Shown here: positions 36,296-49,541 of the stretch, piece by piece
Position numbering within the stretch: the first letter of the stretch is position 1
Layout: the number at the start of each line of letters is the position of its first letter
Assembly (NCBI GenBank): GCA_034509925.1
Contig: CM067529.1
Span: 13,491,501-13,555,500 of the forward strand
Source: Hirudinaria manillensis
Lineage: Eukaryota > Annelida > Clitellata > Hirudinida > Hirudinidae
Length of the DNA: 64,000 bases
Direction of reading: 5' to 3'
Notes under the pieces: generated by a model
Databases searched by the model: none
Told to the model about the DNA's origin: nothing
The model's input: the letters and a program-made list of their open reading frames with translations, nothing else
Position numbers and translations under genes: made by a program

Positions 36296-39200
36296 ATGGT
36301 GAAAGTGGCAGTTATCGGTTGTGGTACCATGGGAGCCAAAATAGCATGTGAGTCGCATTTTTAAATAATGTGGCATCTGTTTTGTAACCATCTATAGAGT
36401 TTTAAAAAAAATCTAGATCTGGATATTGCAACTATAACGAGAAACTACATGGAAGTATAAGAATAAGTAGAGTATATGAGAAACAGCATGGAAGTATTGA
36501 AAAAATGCTTTACCTGTGGAGCAGCAACTATTATATGTGCTTTAGAAAATTAATCATTCAAATTTTATGACATATGGGAACAATCAGAGTGAGAGACAAA
36601 AATGGCTTTGACATAATAAACTATATCTTAAACTTATGTCATCCTTAGAACTTTTAAAGTGTTTAGATATTTATTAATTAAAATCATTATATGTTGAGGA
36701 TTGATTAAAGGTGAGTTGGCTCTACATGGCCATCATGTGGCAATCCACGACTCCAACCCTGGGAAGCTAAACCTGGCTAAGGAAACCATTGAAAATGACA
36801 GATTACAGCTTATCAAAGATGGACTCCCAAATCTCATATTGAAAAAGGTACATTGAATGGAATATTTAGCAAACAATTTGATGAGGAAGCATGTGTATAA
36901 ACTATTTTATTGAAAACAAGTAAATGATTTTATTGTCCTGCTAATCATTTCCTTAGTAAATAGATTTTTTATTTATCCTAGAATTTGTAAATTATCTGAA
37001 GCACACGCAATTTGGGCTCAATCATAAAATGTGTTCATTGCCACCACATTGATTCTTACAGGAAACTATTTTATGAAATTGTTGTTAAATTCTACATGGT
37101 CCAGGGTAGTATCCTGTACATGGACAATCTGAAATTGGCCGTACAAAATTCGGATATAATTTTTGAGTCTGTTGTTGAAGACCTCAACGTGAAAAGAACT
37201 ATCTTTAGAGGTTTTGTACTATCTTGGACAATATAAATAAATTCGGTTTTGTGTTTTGATAATTTGATCTTTGAGACAGATGCAATTTTTGTCTATCTGA
37301 AAATTATGGTTTTTATTTAAGATTTCTTTGTTGCATTGAGAATATTTATTGGGGTTGGTGCTCTAATCATCTATTTTTATAATAGACTTTTGACTACTGA
37401 CATCTTTTTTATAATATTTTTTTTTTCCATAATTTATTTATCATTATTCATGTAGAAATCAAGACTCATTGCCCTCTACGTTCTATAATTTGCTCAGGGA
37501 CGATATCTTTGAATCTCGATTCAATTGTTGAACATGTAGAGAATCCAGAGGTAAAAAGGTTATGTATACATGGTCATTGCATTGAATATTTGTTTTTTAT
37601 TAACTCTTAGAGAACATTGGGAGTGAGATTCTTGTTTCCTGTCCTATGCATTCCTGAAGTAGAGCTTGTCAAGAATTCATTTTCATCACCAGATGTTATC
37701 AGTTATGGTTATTATTATTATTGCTTTTTTTTCCATTATGCAAAGAATGTTATAGTAGATGTGAGAACTCTAGTATTAATTTCCAGCCGAATGCCACCCT
37801 TGATGTGCAATTGAATTTGAGCAAGATGTTAACATATTTTAATTTGATATGCTCTCATCTTGCTGACTTCCATCTAAATGAAATTTGTTACTGAATCAAT
37901 ATTGGTACACTCCCTCTTCCCAACCAATCAATAGTCAAGCTCCAATCTCATACTCCCACTAAATATCCTAAAATGGTCTTAAAATGTTTGCCCAACTCTG
38001 GGATAGGATGTTATTTAAATGCTGTTAATGTCATTATTTGATTGAAGATTCTATTGGACAATAATTTCTAATAACTAGTATGCAAATCGATGAAAATGCG
38101 ATTCATTGCAAATGTCAAAAAGGTCTATCCAAAGGGAGAAACCCTCAGTTTTGGATAACCTGATTGTGGAAAATACAAACATGAATATGATATTGAGGAC
38201 ATTACAGCTGAAATAATATATATTTAAGATTACTTTAAAAAAATGGCAGTGACTCTGATAATGACTTGAATCTCAAAGTGAGTGCCTGTTTATGAATTGA
38301 AAATGGTTTAAGAGTTACACAGATAAACTCAGGGTGAAAATTATTGGAAGTTCATAGGAAACAAAAGTGGACCCCAGATGATCTGATGAAATTGTTGAAA
38401 TGCAATGGCCAGAAATGAGTTTTGAATTTATTAACAGAGAGATTTACTATTAATTTAACTGATGTATATTTAAGTGGATGTGTTCAATGAATTTAGATGT
38501 ATAAGAAGAGTTAGGAGGCAGATGGAATAGAACACGGATGAAGTGCTTGAGCAATGTAAATATGAAAACACAGCATGAAGGATTGATGCTCAGACTATGT
38601 TGAAATAGGACAGATGTGAAAAAATAAGCTGCAGTCCAATGTTATGCAAGCTTTAGTATCTAGATAATAACAAATTCAATGAATTAGAAATGTTCCTAGT
38701 TATTTTTGATTCAACACAGAGTTCTGAGTGTTAAATTAAGAAAATGCCCAAAAATTTAAAAGAAGAAACATGATTTAGTTTATTGTAGTCTCCAGGTTCC
38801 TTTGTGATATGGGAAAGCTTGTGATATCAAGAAATTGTGAACCGTTCAATCTTTCAGAAAAGGAGGCAGCTCTTAGAAAAGCCAGTGAGTCTTACAAAGT
38901 TTTAATTAAAAGTAGTGATAACTTTAATAATATCTTCAATTAATTTTCATACATTTCCCCAATTTTGAAATGCTAAATGTTGCCATGAATTGATGTTATA
39001 ATTCAGAATTTATAGAGAAATTCAGATCTGGCCAGATATTAACAAATTCCAAGGCTGGTGACATTTCATCCCAAGAGCCATCACCATCCACCTCACCTTC
39101 ATTGAGTCTAAATTTGTCCTTTTCAAGTTCAAAATCTCCTGGAAATTCCAATGTTCTGTTGGATAATTTGGAATGTAAGTCAGAGACACATTCTAGTTTT

Positions 39201-39966
39201 GTTCGTTGCACGGAAGGAACCTGGGAGCCGATTTGAGCCTGAAGACATTGCAGCTGATTTTTAATTTCTAAGCTGTGGCAGATTTTACAAATTTGATTCT
39301 GTTCATAAATCCTAAAACCAGTGATGAAGAAAATCACTAGTGAAGTGATTTGAAATCTCAAAGCCATCACCATTCAAAATGATTTGCAGTCAAAATCAAA
39401 TCATGGATAACTAAATGATTTCTCATGATTTTGTATTTTGGAAATCAGAAGTCATTGTTTTGGGATTCTTTATAACATTAATAGTTTATTTAATAATATT
39501 AATAGTTCATTTAGGCTATGAATAATTAGATTAAAGGAACTCTTATACAGTGGTAATGGAACACATGCATTCCTTTCCATAATCTAAATGATATAATTGA
39601 TGCAAAGGTTCTGTATCTTCACCATTTACGAGAGAATGTGCTATTTGCATGGATGCAGAGAGGGATACTCTGTTGTGCCCTTGTCGGCATCTTCTGACGT
39701 GTTCATCGTGTTCGTGGTCTCTCATTGTCAACCAGGAAGCATGCCCAATTTGCAGGTGATCATTATTTGTGAGGATTGTTTGAGAATTCGCAGTCATTGT
39801 AATAGCAGCAAATATTTAATGAAATTGACAATTTTCTTTTGGAAGTCTGCTTTATTTTTGACCACTATTGATAATTATATAAAGAGATTATTTCTTCAAC
39901 TGCACTCAACAAAAACATATTTTCAGGGCTCCAATTAAAGAGATACTCCATGTATTCCACTCCTAA
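36296..39966 (+). CDS. 3-hydroxyacyl-CoA-dehydrogenase-like NAD-binding domain fused to a C-terminal RING finger
   Basis: Exons read in phase: 36296-36347, 36711-36847, 37105-37210, 37456-37550, 37611 to about 37701, 38796-38884, 39007-39174, 39608-39755, 39927-39966; one short exon between the fifth and sixth is missing from my model because the phases do not join. About 310 residues plus that gap. The N-terminus MVKVAVIGCGTMGAKIA has the GxGxxG nucleotide loop, followed by typical 3HCDH_N blocks (ALHGHHVAIHDSNPGKL, NSDIIFESVVEDLNVK). At the catalytic stretch HFFNPVP the protein has RFLFPV, so the active His and Asn are gone. A Ser-rich linker leads to a RING of the MUL1/IAP type: CAICMD, LLCPCRH, LTCSSC, CPICRAPIKEIL, then FHS and stop. 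It could be two genes read as one, but linker, RING and last exon join in phase with good splice sites. Probable role: ubiquitin ligase with a nucleotide-sensing or scaffold domain (inference). Confidence 0.75.
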
Positions 39967-40430
39967 GAGCTTTTATAGCAAATAAAAATAGGTAAAAAAA
40001 AGGCTTAAACATTTTAGAATGTTAAATTGTTATTATTGACTTCACCCTTCACCTTCCGTTTCTACCACTATACTGAATGCTTTTCATTTACGCCTCCAAT
40101 TTATGAACAAATGAAATTAATTACATTAACAATGAGGCCACAAATCACATAATCTCTGAGATATAAGTTCAGAGGATTCCCTAAAAAGCCAATTCAAATC
40201 AGAAAATTGGTTATGTGTACATACAAATAATGAAGTAGAAAGTGCAATAAAGCTGTGTTTACAAACATTTCCAAAGTTGGAATAAGCCATCTCCCATATC
40301 TGAGAAGTCGTTCTCCGGTAGGAACCGCCGCTCAGGGAGCTTCAGGCATGGGCAGAACGTTGGAGAGCTTTGTGTAATTCCAAATGCGATTATGATGTCG
40401 AGGACGTTTTAAAGACAAAAGAAGACGGCT
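39967..40430. other. Spacer after dehydrogenase-RING gene
   Basis: AT-rich sequence likely holding the 3' UTR of the dehydrogenase-RING gene (AATAAA-like CAAATAAAAATAG near 39979). Nothing else seen. Confidence 0.5.
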
Positions 40431-40525
40431 TGCCCCGGGTGAGGATCGAACTCACAACCTCCGCATCTCCTAGCACCACGCACTGCTTATAAGTACGGCG
40501 CGCTAACCGATTGCGCCACCGGGGC
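40431..40525 (-). tRNA. tRNA-Ile (anticodon UAU) with intron
   Basis: On the minus strand GCCCCGG pairs with CCGGGGC as acceptor stem. The A box region is GGCGCAATCGG, the B box GGTTGTGAGTTCGATCC. The anticodon loop CTTATA has TAT at 40491-40489. An intron of about 21 bases starts after position 37 (from 40487), as in animal tRNA-Ile-UAU genes. Anticodon stem CCGTA/TGCGG. The sequence is close to the common animal tRNA-Ile(UAU). Confidence 0.93.
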
Positions 40526-41080
40526 TCGCTGAGTGGCCGCAGTATCTTTGCTATATGTAGCGATACTAGAATAACTAAAAATTCGACGGGGTGCGTTGGT
40601 TAATATATCAATTAACAATCTTGTTAAAACTGTTTAAGAACCCTAAAACCTACATTCATACGTTAAAATGTAACGTTGAGTCAAACTTATTATATGGTAA
40701 TTGTTCCCAAGTTAAACAATTAATTTGGATTGGACATAGACCTTTTTGTGTTATTTGTATTTATTAAGGAAATTTAATGTTAAGACTTCTGCACCATGAT
40801 TTCTATCGGTCTCGGAAACATCAAAATAAATATCGCCCATGTTCCATAGCGCCTAAATTTGATTTGCAGTGTTGTGGTTTGATTGAACGTCTTTGTCAAT
40901 CGCTTCGTCAATCTAAATAAAGACAATTAGTAAAAAAAATGATGAGCGAAAGTGGATCTAATATTGTTTATGACGGTATTATTAATATTGATTTTACATT
41001 TTAGTTCTTATATCCGTAATATAAATCATAATTGTCTCAGAAATTAATTAGCCTATTCGATTTGAGGTATATAATTTAGA
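40526..41080. other. Spacer between tRNA gene and ZW10
   Basis: AT-rich, with no coding potential apart from short chance frames. It should hold the ZW10 promoter and 5' UTR. CAATCGCTTCGTCAATC near 40897 has no assigned role. Confidence 0.5.
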
Positions 41081-44000
41081 ATGAGAATACTTAATTTAAA
41101 TTCTTTTCAAGATGCTGAACAACTTGCTAAACACAAGAAATCTGAGATGGGGTCAAAGTTAATTGATGGGAAAATGTTTGCAAGTCGACTGCTTGAAGTA
41201 TCACGGAATATCGAGGAGATAAAGGCAGAAATATGTTGGAATTTTCGAATGAAGTATGAAACTCATGAACTTATGGATATTGATGCAGAATATTTTTATG
41301 AAATACTTTTGAAAATGACTGAGGAATTTCAAGAAATTAAGGATTATGCTGAGAAACTGGTGAGATCTAATAGGATATCATAAATGCTGTGTTACATTTA
41401 ATTTCATTATTTAAAGGATTTAGTTTGCTTATGATTGTGAATTGTTATGGTGACCCCACCTCCCCCTGCTGATATTTGTGCTTATAATGTAACTGTTGCT
41501 TGACAAGACAATCCAAAGTTTAAGAGCTATTATTGAATTTAAATGGTTCTTCATTTCAGCCTGACAGACGCAAATCATTGGGAGGAATCGAAGGTCGTTC
41601 CGTGACCATCGAGGCAATGATTGTTCGTCTCGAACAGCTCTTAACCTGTTGTAATTGGTTGCTTCCCATGGATGATCGAGTGGGAGCAATGAGGATCGGT
41701 CTTAAATCGGATGCATTCGGTGATCTCGTGCAGAGCTACAACAATTTTATAGGTTTCTCGTCGTTTTTCAAGCTTTATTATCTTTATTTTAATTCCAAAT
41801 AAGATCTTTTGGATCCCAGCAACTGATATTAATTCATTTTTTTATATTATCTCTACTTATTTTTATAACTTTTTGGAGATTCTTCCTGGTTTTTGTTTCA
41901 AACTTTAAACTTGATATTAAATTCATAACTCAAATAATCACTTTGCATTGTTAGGATTGAATCATGTTATCAATATAATAATGAATAATGTTATTAACGT
42001 ATTTAAGACCTTGGAAACAATATTTATGACTCGTTCCTCACCGATGACGAGGCTCGAAAGCAATTTCCAATCGTGGAGATCATTTCAAGGAAGGTGAACA
42101 TGATGGTCGCTGGTGCCATCGTCAAGTTGAAGAAGGTGCAGATGATGTTAATAAGCAGTCCGTATTCCTGATAGAAGTTAAAGTACTATTCGTGTCTTCT
42201 TCTAGATATTCTTTAATAACATCATGTGGGTGAAGAACTCTGTGGAGACAAGATTGATCATCAAGTGTTTTGAGGTTTGTAGCATGTTCTTGGAGAATTG
42301 CTTGGAAGTCCAGAATATGGAATTACGGTTGTTATAAAGCATTTCCTGATTATAATCCAGGATTGGTGATATTTTAGGTTGAATTTGCGGGGAGATGGAT
42401 GGACACACTCGAGAGTTTGGAGAAGATCGATCGCCTGGAAAGGCTGGTCACGGAGTTCTACGACGATCTGATGACCTACTTCTTCCGACCGATCGTGAAC
42501 TCCGAATACGCAGAGGTTACGATAACCGATCGCGAACTGATCGTTAGACGCGGAGTCACGAGGAACGATGAAAACGTCAAGTCGTTGTGGGAGAGGATTT
42601 GTCTAGTCACGTCGCTGCTCGAATTTTTATTTGAAAAATTGAAGAGCCCGCTCGAAGGAGGAACGGAAGAACGTTTGTCGCTCGTAGAGAAACTAGGCTC
42701 GAAGGGCAGGGGTCGTGCCGTATTCCAGCTTCTCGTCGGCTGCCTGAGCCCCGACGGGACGGGTTTCGAACTCGTGACGCAGGACGTTCGCGTGCAGCTA
42801 GTGGAAACCTTCAAACTACTTTTGAAGGATTTTGCCAACAAAAAGTTCATTCAAGGTTTGCAATGTCGTTTGTTAGCAATTGCTTCGTTCTTAGGATTGA
42901 CCTTACAATGAGAGACGTACAATGTTATAATTATGCTGCCAATCGAAGTCATTTCATGGCAAATTTTGATCAAAAATAATTTGCTTTCTATGCAAGGAGT
43001 AATATTTCTTGCACATCACGATATCACAAAGTGTTACTTAACAAGAACTACTAGGAGTTTAAAAATCGTTTCAGCCGAGGAAGCTTCGAATCTGGCTTCT
43101 ACTTTGCACTCGCTGAACTCCGAACCGGGTCTTTACTCGTCCGTACTCGTCAAAGCTTCTAAATTGGTCCGAGACGATCTTCATTTTGCCGTCGGGGTCG
43201 GTCGACCCGTCGTCGACGAAGACGAGGTCGGGGGGTCGGAGGAAGGGTCGACCGGAGGATCCTACGACCCTCCCATGCGTTCCAAATATTGGGGAGTGTT
43301 TGAGGCTTACGAGGACTTGCTGCCTGATTTGCTCAAGTTTAAGGAGTGCTGCGTCAGGTTGGAAGTGAATACTTCTAAAAATGTTTTCTGATACGAATTG
43401 CTTTTGAAGTGGCTCATAATTTGTTGTCATAATTCTGATATTTATTTGTTGTTGCCATTCAATACAAGCTTGACGGCGAGCAGGATAGTGGATCTCTTTT
43501 ATGAAGCCTTGGAAGTCAAGATTGCCGATCCTTCGATGCAATCTACAACTGCCTTCCTCCATAACAACACCAATTTTTGCAATGCAACCCAAAACAACAC
43601 GACATTGGAAGCTTCCTCGTCGAAAATCGCGTCCGGTGACATCTCCGCTTCTGCAGGGGACTCCTCGGTAGTTTCGGAAGAGGGTCGGAAATCCGGAAAA
43701 CGGGAGACGATCGTGAAAAAAAGGTCACAGGAGGACCTGCTGCAGACCTATCGGTGCATCCGATCCGTCGTGGAACTGTTCGCGGGTTGCACGTCGGCCA
43801 TTCACAAGAGGGACGTAGAAAAGAACGCTTTGATTGCAGGTATCACGACTTATTGTATTCCTATCCGTCGTATTTGACTTGCCATGTCACGTGTGTTGAC
43901 TCAGCACTGCATCACAACGACTGTCTTTACGTTTGTCACCACCTCGTCCTGCTGGAACACCACGCGAGACCCGAAGGACGCAGGAAAAAGAGCGGACGAG

Positions 44001-44884
44001 CGACCTCTTCTTCCCGTCCGAAGCTACCCCCGGGATTGACTTTCTTCGACCTCCGATGCGACCTCGAGAAACTGGCGTGCAGTTCTCTTGCTTCTTTTTT
44101 AGCTCGAAAGCAAAAAGAAATCGTCGAAATTTTGAAGCTCGACGACGAAGGTTCGTTTCGAATGTTTTTTAATTTTCTCGGATTTCGAATGAGAAACTCG
44201 AGGAACGTTTTTAGGCGGAGACGGAAACGTCGAAAGTAACTGCAAAAAGACGCTGGATGCCCTGGTGCGAGTTCGGGAACGGCTCTTGCATCTCCGTAAA
44301 AGATGGTCGGGAATCTTGCAACGGGAGACTCTTCACAAATCTTTGGGTGAGACTTTTTTGCGTTCGGTTTCGTTCGGACGATCGGCTCCGTCTTTCGTCG
44401 ACCGAGTTCAATGAAATCGTTTGCAGGTTTCCTGTTGAACGAAGTCATCCTCGCCGTCGTCAAACGTTGCTTCGACTTGTCGTCCGAATTTCTTCCGACC
44501 GGAAACTCGGCAAAGCGCGACCGAAACGACTCCCGAACGGAAATCCTTCGAAAGCTTCTCTCGGACTTCGCGAGGACCTCCCTGAACTTCGTCTCGGACG
44601 AGATCGCGTTCCGAACGTTCGACTCGACCCGTTCCGACCGGATCCTCCGCAAAAACGTCGCGAGTTGGAAGAAGTTGCGGGAGTTGCTGTTCATTACGGA
44701 GCCGTTTTTGAGTCGCCGGAGGGCGACGGAAAGATGGTGCAAAGCTGACGAAAAGAAAGGAGGAGGATTCGTCGTCGACAGGAAGGTCGTGGGGGAAGTG
44801 GTCACCGCAGGGGAAGCGAGGGCGTTCCTTAAACTGGCGTTCGTAGGTTCGGACCTGGAGAAGATGCTGAAGATCTTCGAGTGA
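41081..44884 (+). CDS. ZW10: ZW10, kinetochore / vesicle-tethering protein
   Basis: Subunit of the Rod-ZW10-Zwilch complex at kinetochores and of the NRZ/Dsl1 tether at the ER (family knowledge). Ten exons in phase: 41081-41359, 41560-41752, 42008-42135, 42206-42274, 42378-42855, 43075-43357, 43469-43839, 43905-44150, 44215-44346, 44427-44884; about 878 residues against 779 in human. Blocks that match ZW10: NIEEIKAEIC and IKDYAEKL near the N-terminus, LLKDFANKKFIQ, SASRIVDLFYEALE-like region, ALHHNDCLYVCHHLVLLEHH, FFDLRCDLEKLAC, and EARAFLKLAFVGSDLEKMLKI at the end. RINT1, another NRZ subunit, was considered and is a poorer fit because of the HHNDCLYVCHHL block. An ATG at 41144 could be an alternative start. 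The 3' exons are much richer in G+C and CpG than the 5' exons. Confidence 0.9.
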
Positions 44885-45728
44885 CGACTCGCCGGCCACG
44901 TCGTCGTGCGTGCTTGTGAACGTGCTTCGTGACGTATCGTTTTTATTGTAAAGTTTCTCGATTTTCACGACTGCCATTTTCTCTTTATATTATTAAAATA
45001 CGTTTTCTGGTAAATATTTTTTATGCCATAAAATACTTGTTTATTAAATGCTTTCGGGTTTTTAAATGTTTAAACAACTTAAATGTCCCTCATGAATTTG
45101 TGGTCAAAATTCACAGCAGGTATGTGATTTGAAATGTTGCTTTTACTTCTGATGAGTCTTTGAAAAGCAGGTAAGAATAAAAATTGCCATAAAACCCTTG
45201 GAGTGACTTCCGTCATAAGTGGTGTTTGTTAAATGTTTGGAACCATACTTTTTAAACTCCTGGTCGTAGTTGTTGAACTCAGAATCGACTTTGCGTTTTG
45301 TTGGAGTTGACGATGGATAGAGCCATCTCTCGAACTGAAATAAATTTCAATCGTATTGGAAGTGGTGAATCTTAAATTTAATTAAAGTCGAAACCCGAAA
45401 TCGGAGTTTGCCGCTCATAAATCGTACTTTTAAGAAGTTATCGCTTTGACATTTTAAGCTGCTTCTCTCATTTGTTGAGCTGATATAAATATTATATCAA
45501 TATATTTCATTATTATATCAATATATATCAATCGCATCAGAAATTTATTTACTTGTCATAATCATTGATGAGGTCACCTTGAATAGCATTGCAACAATTT
45601 TGTAAATAATCCAGATAAAGTTATTTGATTGATGAAGACAAATGAAGGTGAGCGTCCATCATTCGGTGATGATGATGATGATTTGATTGATCACCATGGT
45701 GATGAATGTTATCACATTGTTAAGTAAT

Positions 45729-45902
45729 TCAGTATAAAGACTCCCCTACAAATACAAATATGTATTGTGGCCCAACCCCGGAGAACGTCAGGGGTTTCAA
45801 AGGGCCGAAACGTTCGAAGATGGGGGACCTTCTCTGAGGATCCCTGTCGGAAAGCTCCGAGGAGGAGTTTCCAGCATCAGTATAAAGACTCCCCTACAAA
45901 TA
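45729..45902. mobile_element. Possible short retroelement remnant: GC-rich 122-base insert between 26-base direct repeats
   Basis: TCAGTATAAAGACTCCCCTACAAATA stands at 45729-45754 and again, identical, at 45877-45902. The 122 bases between are GC-rich in AT-rich surroundings and can fold: GGCCC...GGGCC encloses CCCC...GGGG. They include GGGCCGAAACGTTCG, a motif style seen at ends of some retroelements. The flanking repeats look like a target-site duplication. No reading frame of any element is present. Confidence 0.45.
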
Positions 45903-48900
45903 TTTGCGAAATATTTTTTAAAATTATTGTGACGATTTATATTTTTATTATTAATGAATTTAATTATTTTCTTATTTATCAATTTATTCCTTATATGACC
46001 CATAGTTTATTTATACACTTATGTAATATGAAGCATTTAAGAGTATATTTGATGCAAAAAATAAAACACAGGATAATCTTTGGATTATTTCCGTCATAAT
46101 TTATCTTTTCCTGTGTAATAATAAAAGCTGACACGGTGAAAGTTTAATAGTTTAATAAAGTCTCAATAGCTTTTAATAGACACTAATTGAAGATGAATTA
46201 AGAAGTGTCGATTCTATGAGGACAGTAGTGGCAGTAATAATGCCTGGTTATTTGGGGGTGGATGGGTGGGTTTGATTGCGCAACTCTCGGAATGACGCGT
46301 GCCATCAGGATGTAGTCGTTAAAAAGAAACGCAGTCTGTAGTAAATTTGAGTGGCACAAGATATCCTCGGAAACAACAGATGCTGTTGTATAAGTTGATG
46401 TCTGGAAAGAAATGGAAACGAGCCAGGAAGGAATCTTGCTGTGGCTTCCAGCAGAGTTGTTGTTTGTTCTCACAAAGCCATCACACCACGTGACGTGTGT
46501 AAGTTAGAAATAATAGACAGAGCCACATCTATCCATCCAAGTATATATATCATCCAAATATGCACATATTTATAATAATCTCTTATTTATAATAATCTAA
46601 ATCTAAAAATTGCTCAGCACGTTTCTTGAAGAAATATATTCCTGATTCTACATCTTGACAAACGATCGCTCGACGTATTGGTCAATTATGTTTCTTAAAA
46701 TTATCTCTACAATTCCATTAATGTTAATATAATGGAATAAAAATACATTTTTGTGGAATCTAAAGATGAATTTTATGACTCATAATTAATTCGACGTTTT
46801 ATAATTAATTTAATATTAAATAATAGCACAAAATAATGCAATTATCCTCCAATCTGCAGATTCATTGGCTGAATTAAGTCCAGATCGCGTGCCAACGACC
46901 CGTTACCAAGGACTCTTCGGTTGATAATTTACGGTTGTCTTGTTGCGCAAGAGTCAAATCCTATGAAATTGCCAGCTTCTCCGGAGGTTAGAATCATTCG
47001 TGACCCGATTTTCACGGATGACTGAGGATTTAATCCCATGTCAGCTTCCATGACAAACCGAGTCTAACATGTTCTGTCAAGAAATCCCGAAGGCCCTGTA
47101 GCTTATTATTTAAAGTTAATTGCATTAACATCACATTAATATCAAATGTTCACATTTTCATTTTATTCCATCATGCTCTTAAAACAACATCTGGCTACTC
47201 ATATGAAATTATTATTATTATTATTATTAAATTTAAAAGTAACGTAGTAAGAAAGGTATCATTATAGGTTTGGATTTACGAGTTACATTATTGTGTGTTG
47301 TAAAAAAAAGGTTCGATTGACCGAATCCGAAGATGAAAAGACAATTCTCAATTATTCTCACTCATAAACAAACCCTAAACGGTAAAACTAACAAAAACAA
47401 TCCTCAAATTGGTCTTCAGCTGCACTCGTTCTTACCTGCATCCAAAACACGATACGATAAAACCCACTTTCACCCCAACGTAATCCTAACATGACACTCT
47501 AACAGACAATTAACGCACAATTACAGAAGACTTCGTGCAAACCAGTTTCAAAGCTGTTTCTTCTAAGCTTGAATTAATTCATTAGTTAAATTGCTTTAGG
47601 AACAAAAGAATTATTTTTCAAGAGGAAGAGTCAGAAATTTCAAAATTATCTTTTGTTGTCATCTCCATAATTCCTCTTTCGTCCAACTGACATCAGTTCG
47701 ATGCAAAGAAACATTGTAATTTAAAATTAATTTCATTTCGATGTATTAAGTAATCCTAAATTGCTAGCTAAACTTGAAATTGTTCAACAAACAGATTAAC
47801 TTCAAAAGTGTTATCACGTTTCGCATGTGAGGAAGCGCGAACATATTTGCAGGTTATTATCAATTATTAATTATTATTGTTCATAACCGATTATTAATCG
47901 GCAAGTTCTAAAGATTACAGCGTGGTTCGGAGAGCCATTTTCTTCCACGATTAAAGGGACACTTGTTTCACGGATGGATGCATCACGTGATTTGTCGTGA
48001 AACCATGAATGATGGGTGAGCGAAGTAAGAAGAAAAGTAAGATTTAATATTTTGATGGTTATTTTCCCGATGGGATCATAAAATGCCGGAAAATTAAAAT
48101 TAGTCTCAGAAAATTCTCACATCGCAACTTTTGGGCAACTCCTGATGCTCTATGGCTAGCGATTTCAACTTTGGCAAACTTTGGAGAGAATTGAACAAAT
48201 GGCACTAAACCACTGACCAGAAGGATTCTGACAATTCTAATTGGAATGTGAATAGCTTGAGGGACGTGTTATGATGTCACGATGAATCATCATTAATGAC
48301 ATTGTCATCATTTAGTAAACTCTCAAAAGCTGGGCATGTATTGGCACTACAAATGATTGCAATCGCTTTAATGCAAAATTAATAACTAAAAATAATGTTT
48401 AAAATAATTGTAATCCCTACAAACTTCTATATGGAAATTATATAGAAATTCATTGCACGTAAGTCATTCGTTTAATGCCCTCTGATGATCCACACGAACT
48501 TGTTTCTCGTTGTTTCTTGAAATTTGTTAAGTGCTTCAGAAGTCTCTTGTTTCCCTTCGTCGACCTTTTTTTTACTCTCATTTTAATAAACGTACCACAC
48601 AGGATCATCCGCGACTCATCGAAGTTGTCGAGAAATGTTTTATTTGAATGTGAATAACGTTACTATTAGCCGAGACACGCGTGTCAGGGAGACACGCGCA
48701 AGCGTCTTTAATGATTAAATTGGCTACCATTGGTGACACCAATACCCTCGAGAAAGAATAAATAAAGGACAGTGAATTGTTCTACAACGAATTCTAATTG
48801 CCAGATCACGTGTTCAAATCAACACTGAAGCAAGAATTGAGAAATTGAAATAGGTCAACATTTGCATGTAAATGACGCTGACAGGTGCCCATGTTACTCA

Positions 48901-49421
48901 ATATTCGCTAAAAGCATCATTCAGGCTCAGTAAAAATAACAAGTAAAGTAACAAGGTGATTGGAAGTTGAATAGCACTTTTATGGCGAATAAAATGATGA
49001 TGGCGATGATGATGACGATGACATTAATAAATGTAGCAAACGATGGTTCACTAATCAAAAGCAATTTAATGCTCATCATCTGGTTGATGATGATGATTTT
49101 AATGACCATTGGACCATTGAACCTTATGATCAAAGTAATTACTGCAATCACCAACAGCATCATCATCATCGCCACTTGTCATCTCTTCAGAGTAAAATCT
49201 TTCAATTGGTTATCCCAGCAGCATGTTGCAGTACTGAATGTTTTTAAACCCTTTGACCCGTTGACATACTTAAATGGTCAAAAGATGAAAAGATCGATTG
49301 ATTTCGGAGTAATGGAGGAGCACTTATTATTTGTTTTGTGATGCATACATCGATAATATTCGAGGCCTCCTAAAGCTTGTTATCCATTGGAAATCTTACA
49401 AATTCGTGATTCTCTTTTTTT

Positions 49422-49541
49422 GCTAGCATTGGTCAACTGCTAAGACATGAATACATTTGCATATTGTAAATATATACGTATATTTTGTTAGCGTAGGTCA
49501 ACTGCTAAGACCTGAAGACATTTGCATATTGTAAACATATA
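49422..49541. repeat. Imperfect 65-base tandem duplication
   Basis: GGTCAACTGCTAAGAC(A/C)TGAA(T/G)ACATTTGCATATTGTAAA occurs in copies starting near 49422 and 49487 with scattered substitutions. Intergenic. Confidence 0.8.

Noticed and set aside
43936..44805. Long antisense open frame (289 codons) over ZW10
   Set aside because: It is the mirror of GC-rich ZW10 coding exons and introns, crosses known splice sites and has an Arg/Ser/Phe-rich composition without motifs.
45805..45876. Hammerhead ribozyme core (CTGAGGA ... GGAAAG)
   Set aside because: The CTGANGA and GAAA parts are present, but stem II is only about three pairs and stems I and III are not evident.
48967..49341. Met/Ile-rich plus-strand open frame of 124 codons
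   Set aside because: Produced by ATGATG simple sequence; no conserved motif and no exon-like codon use.
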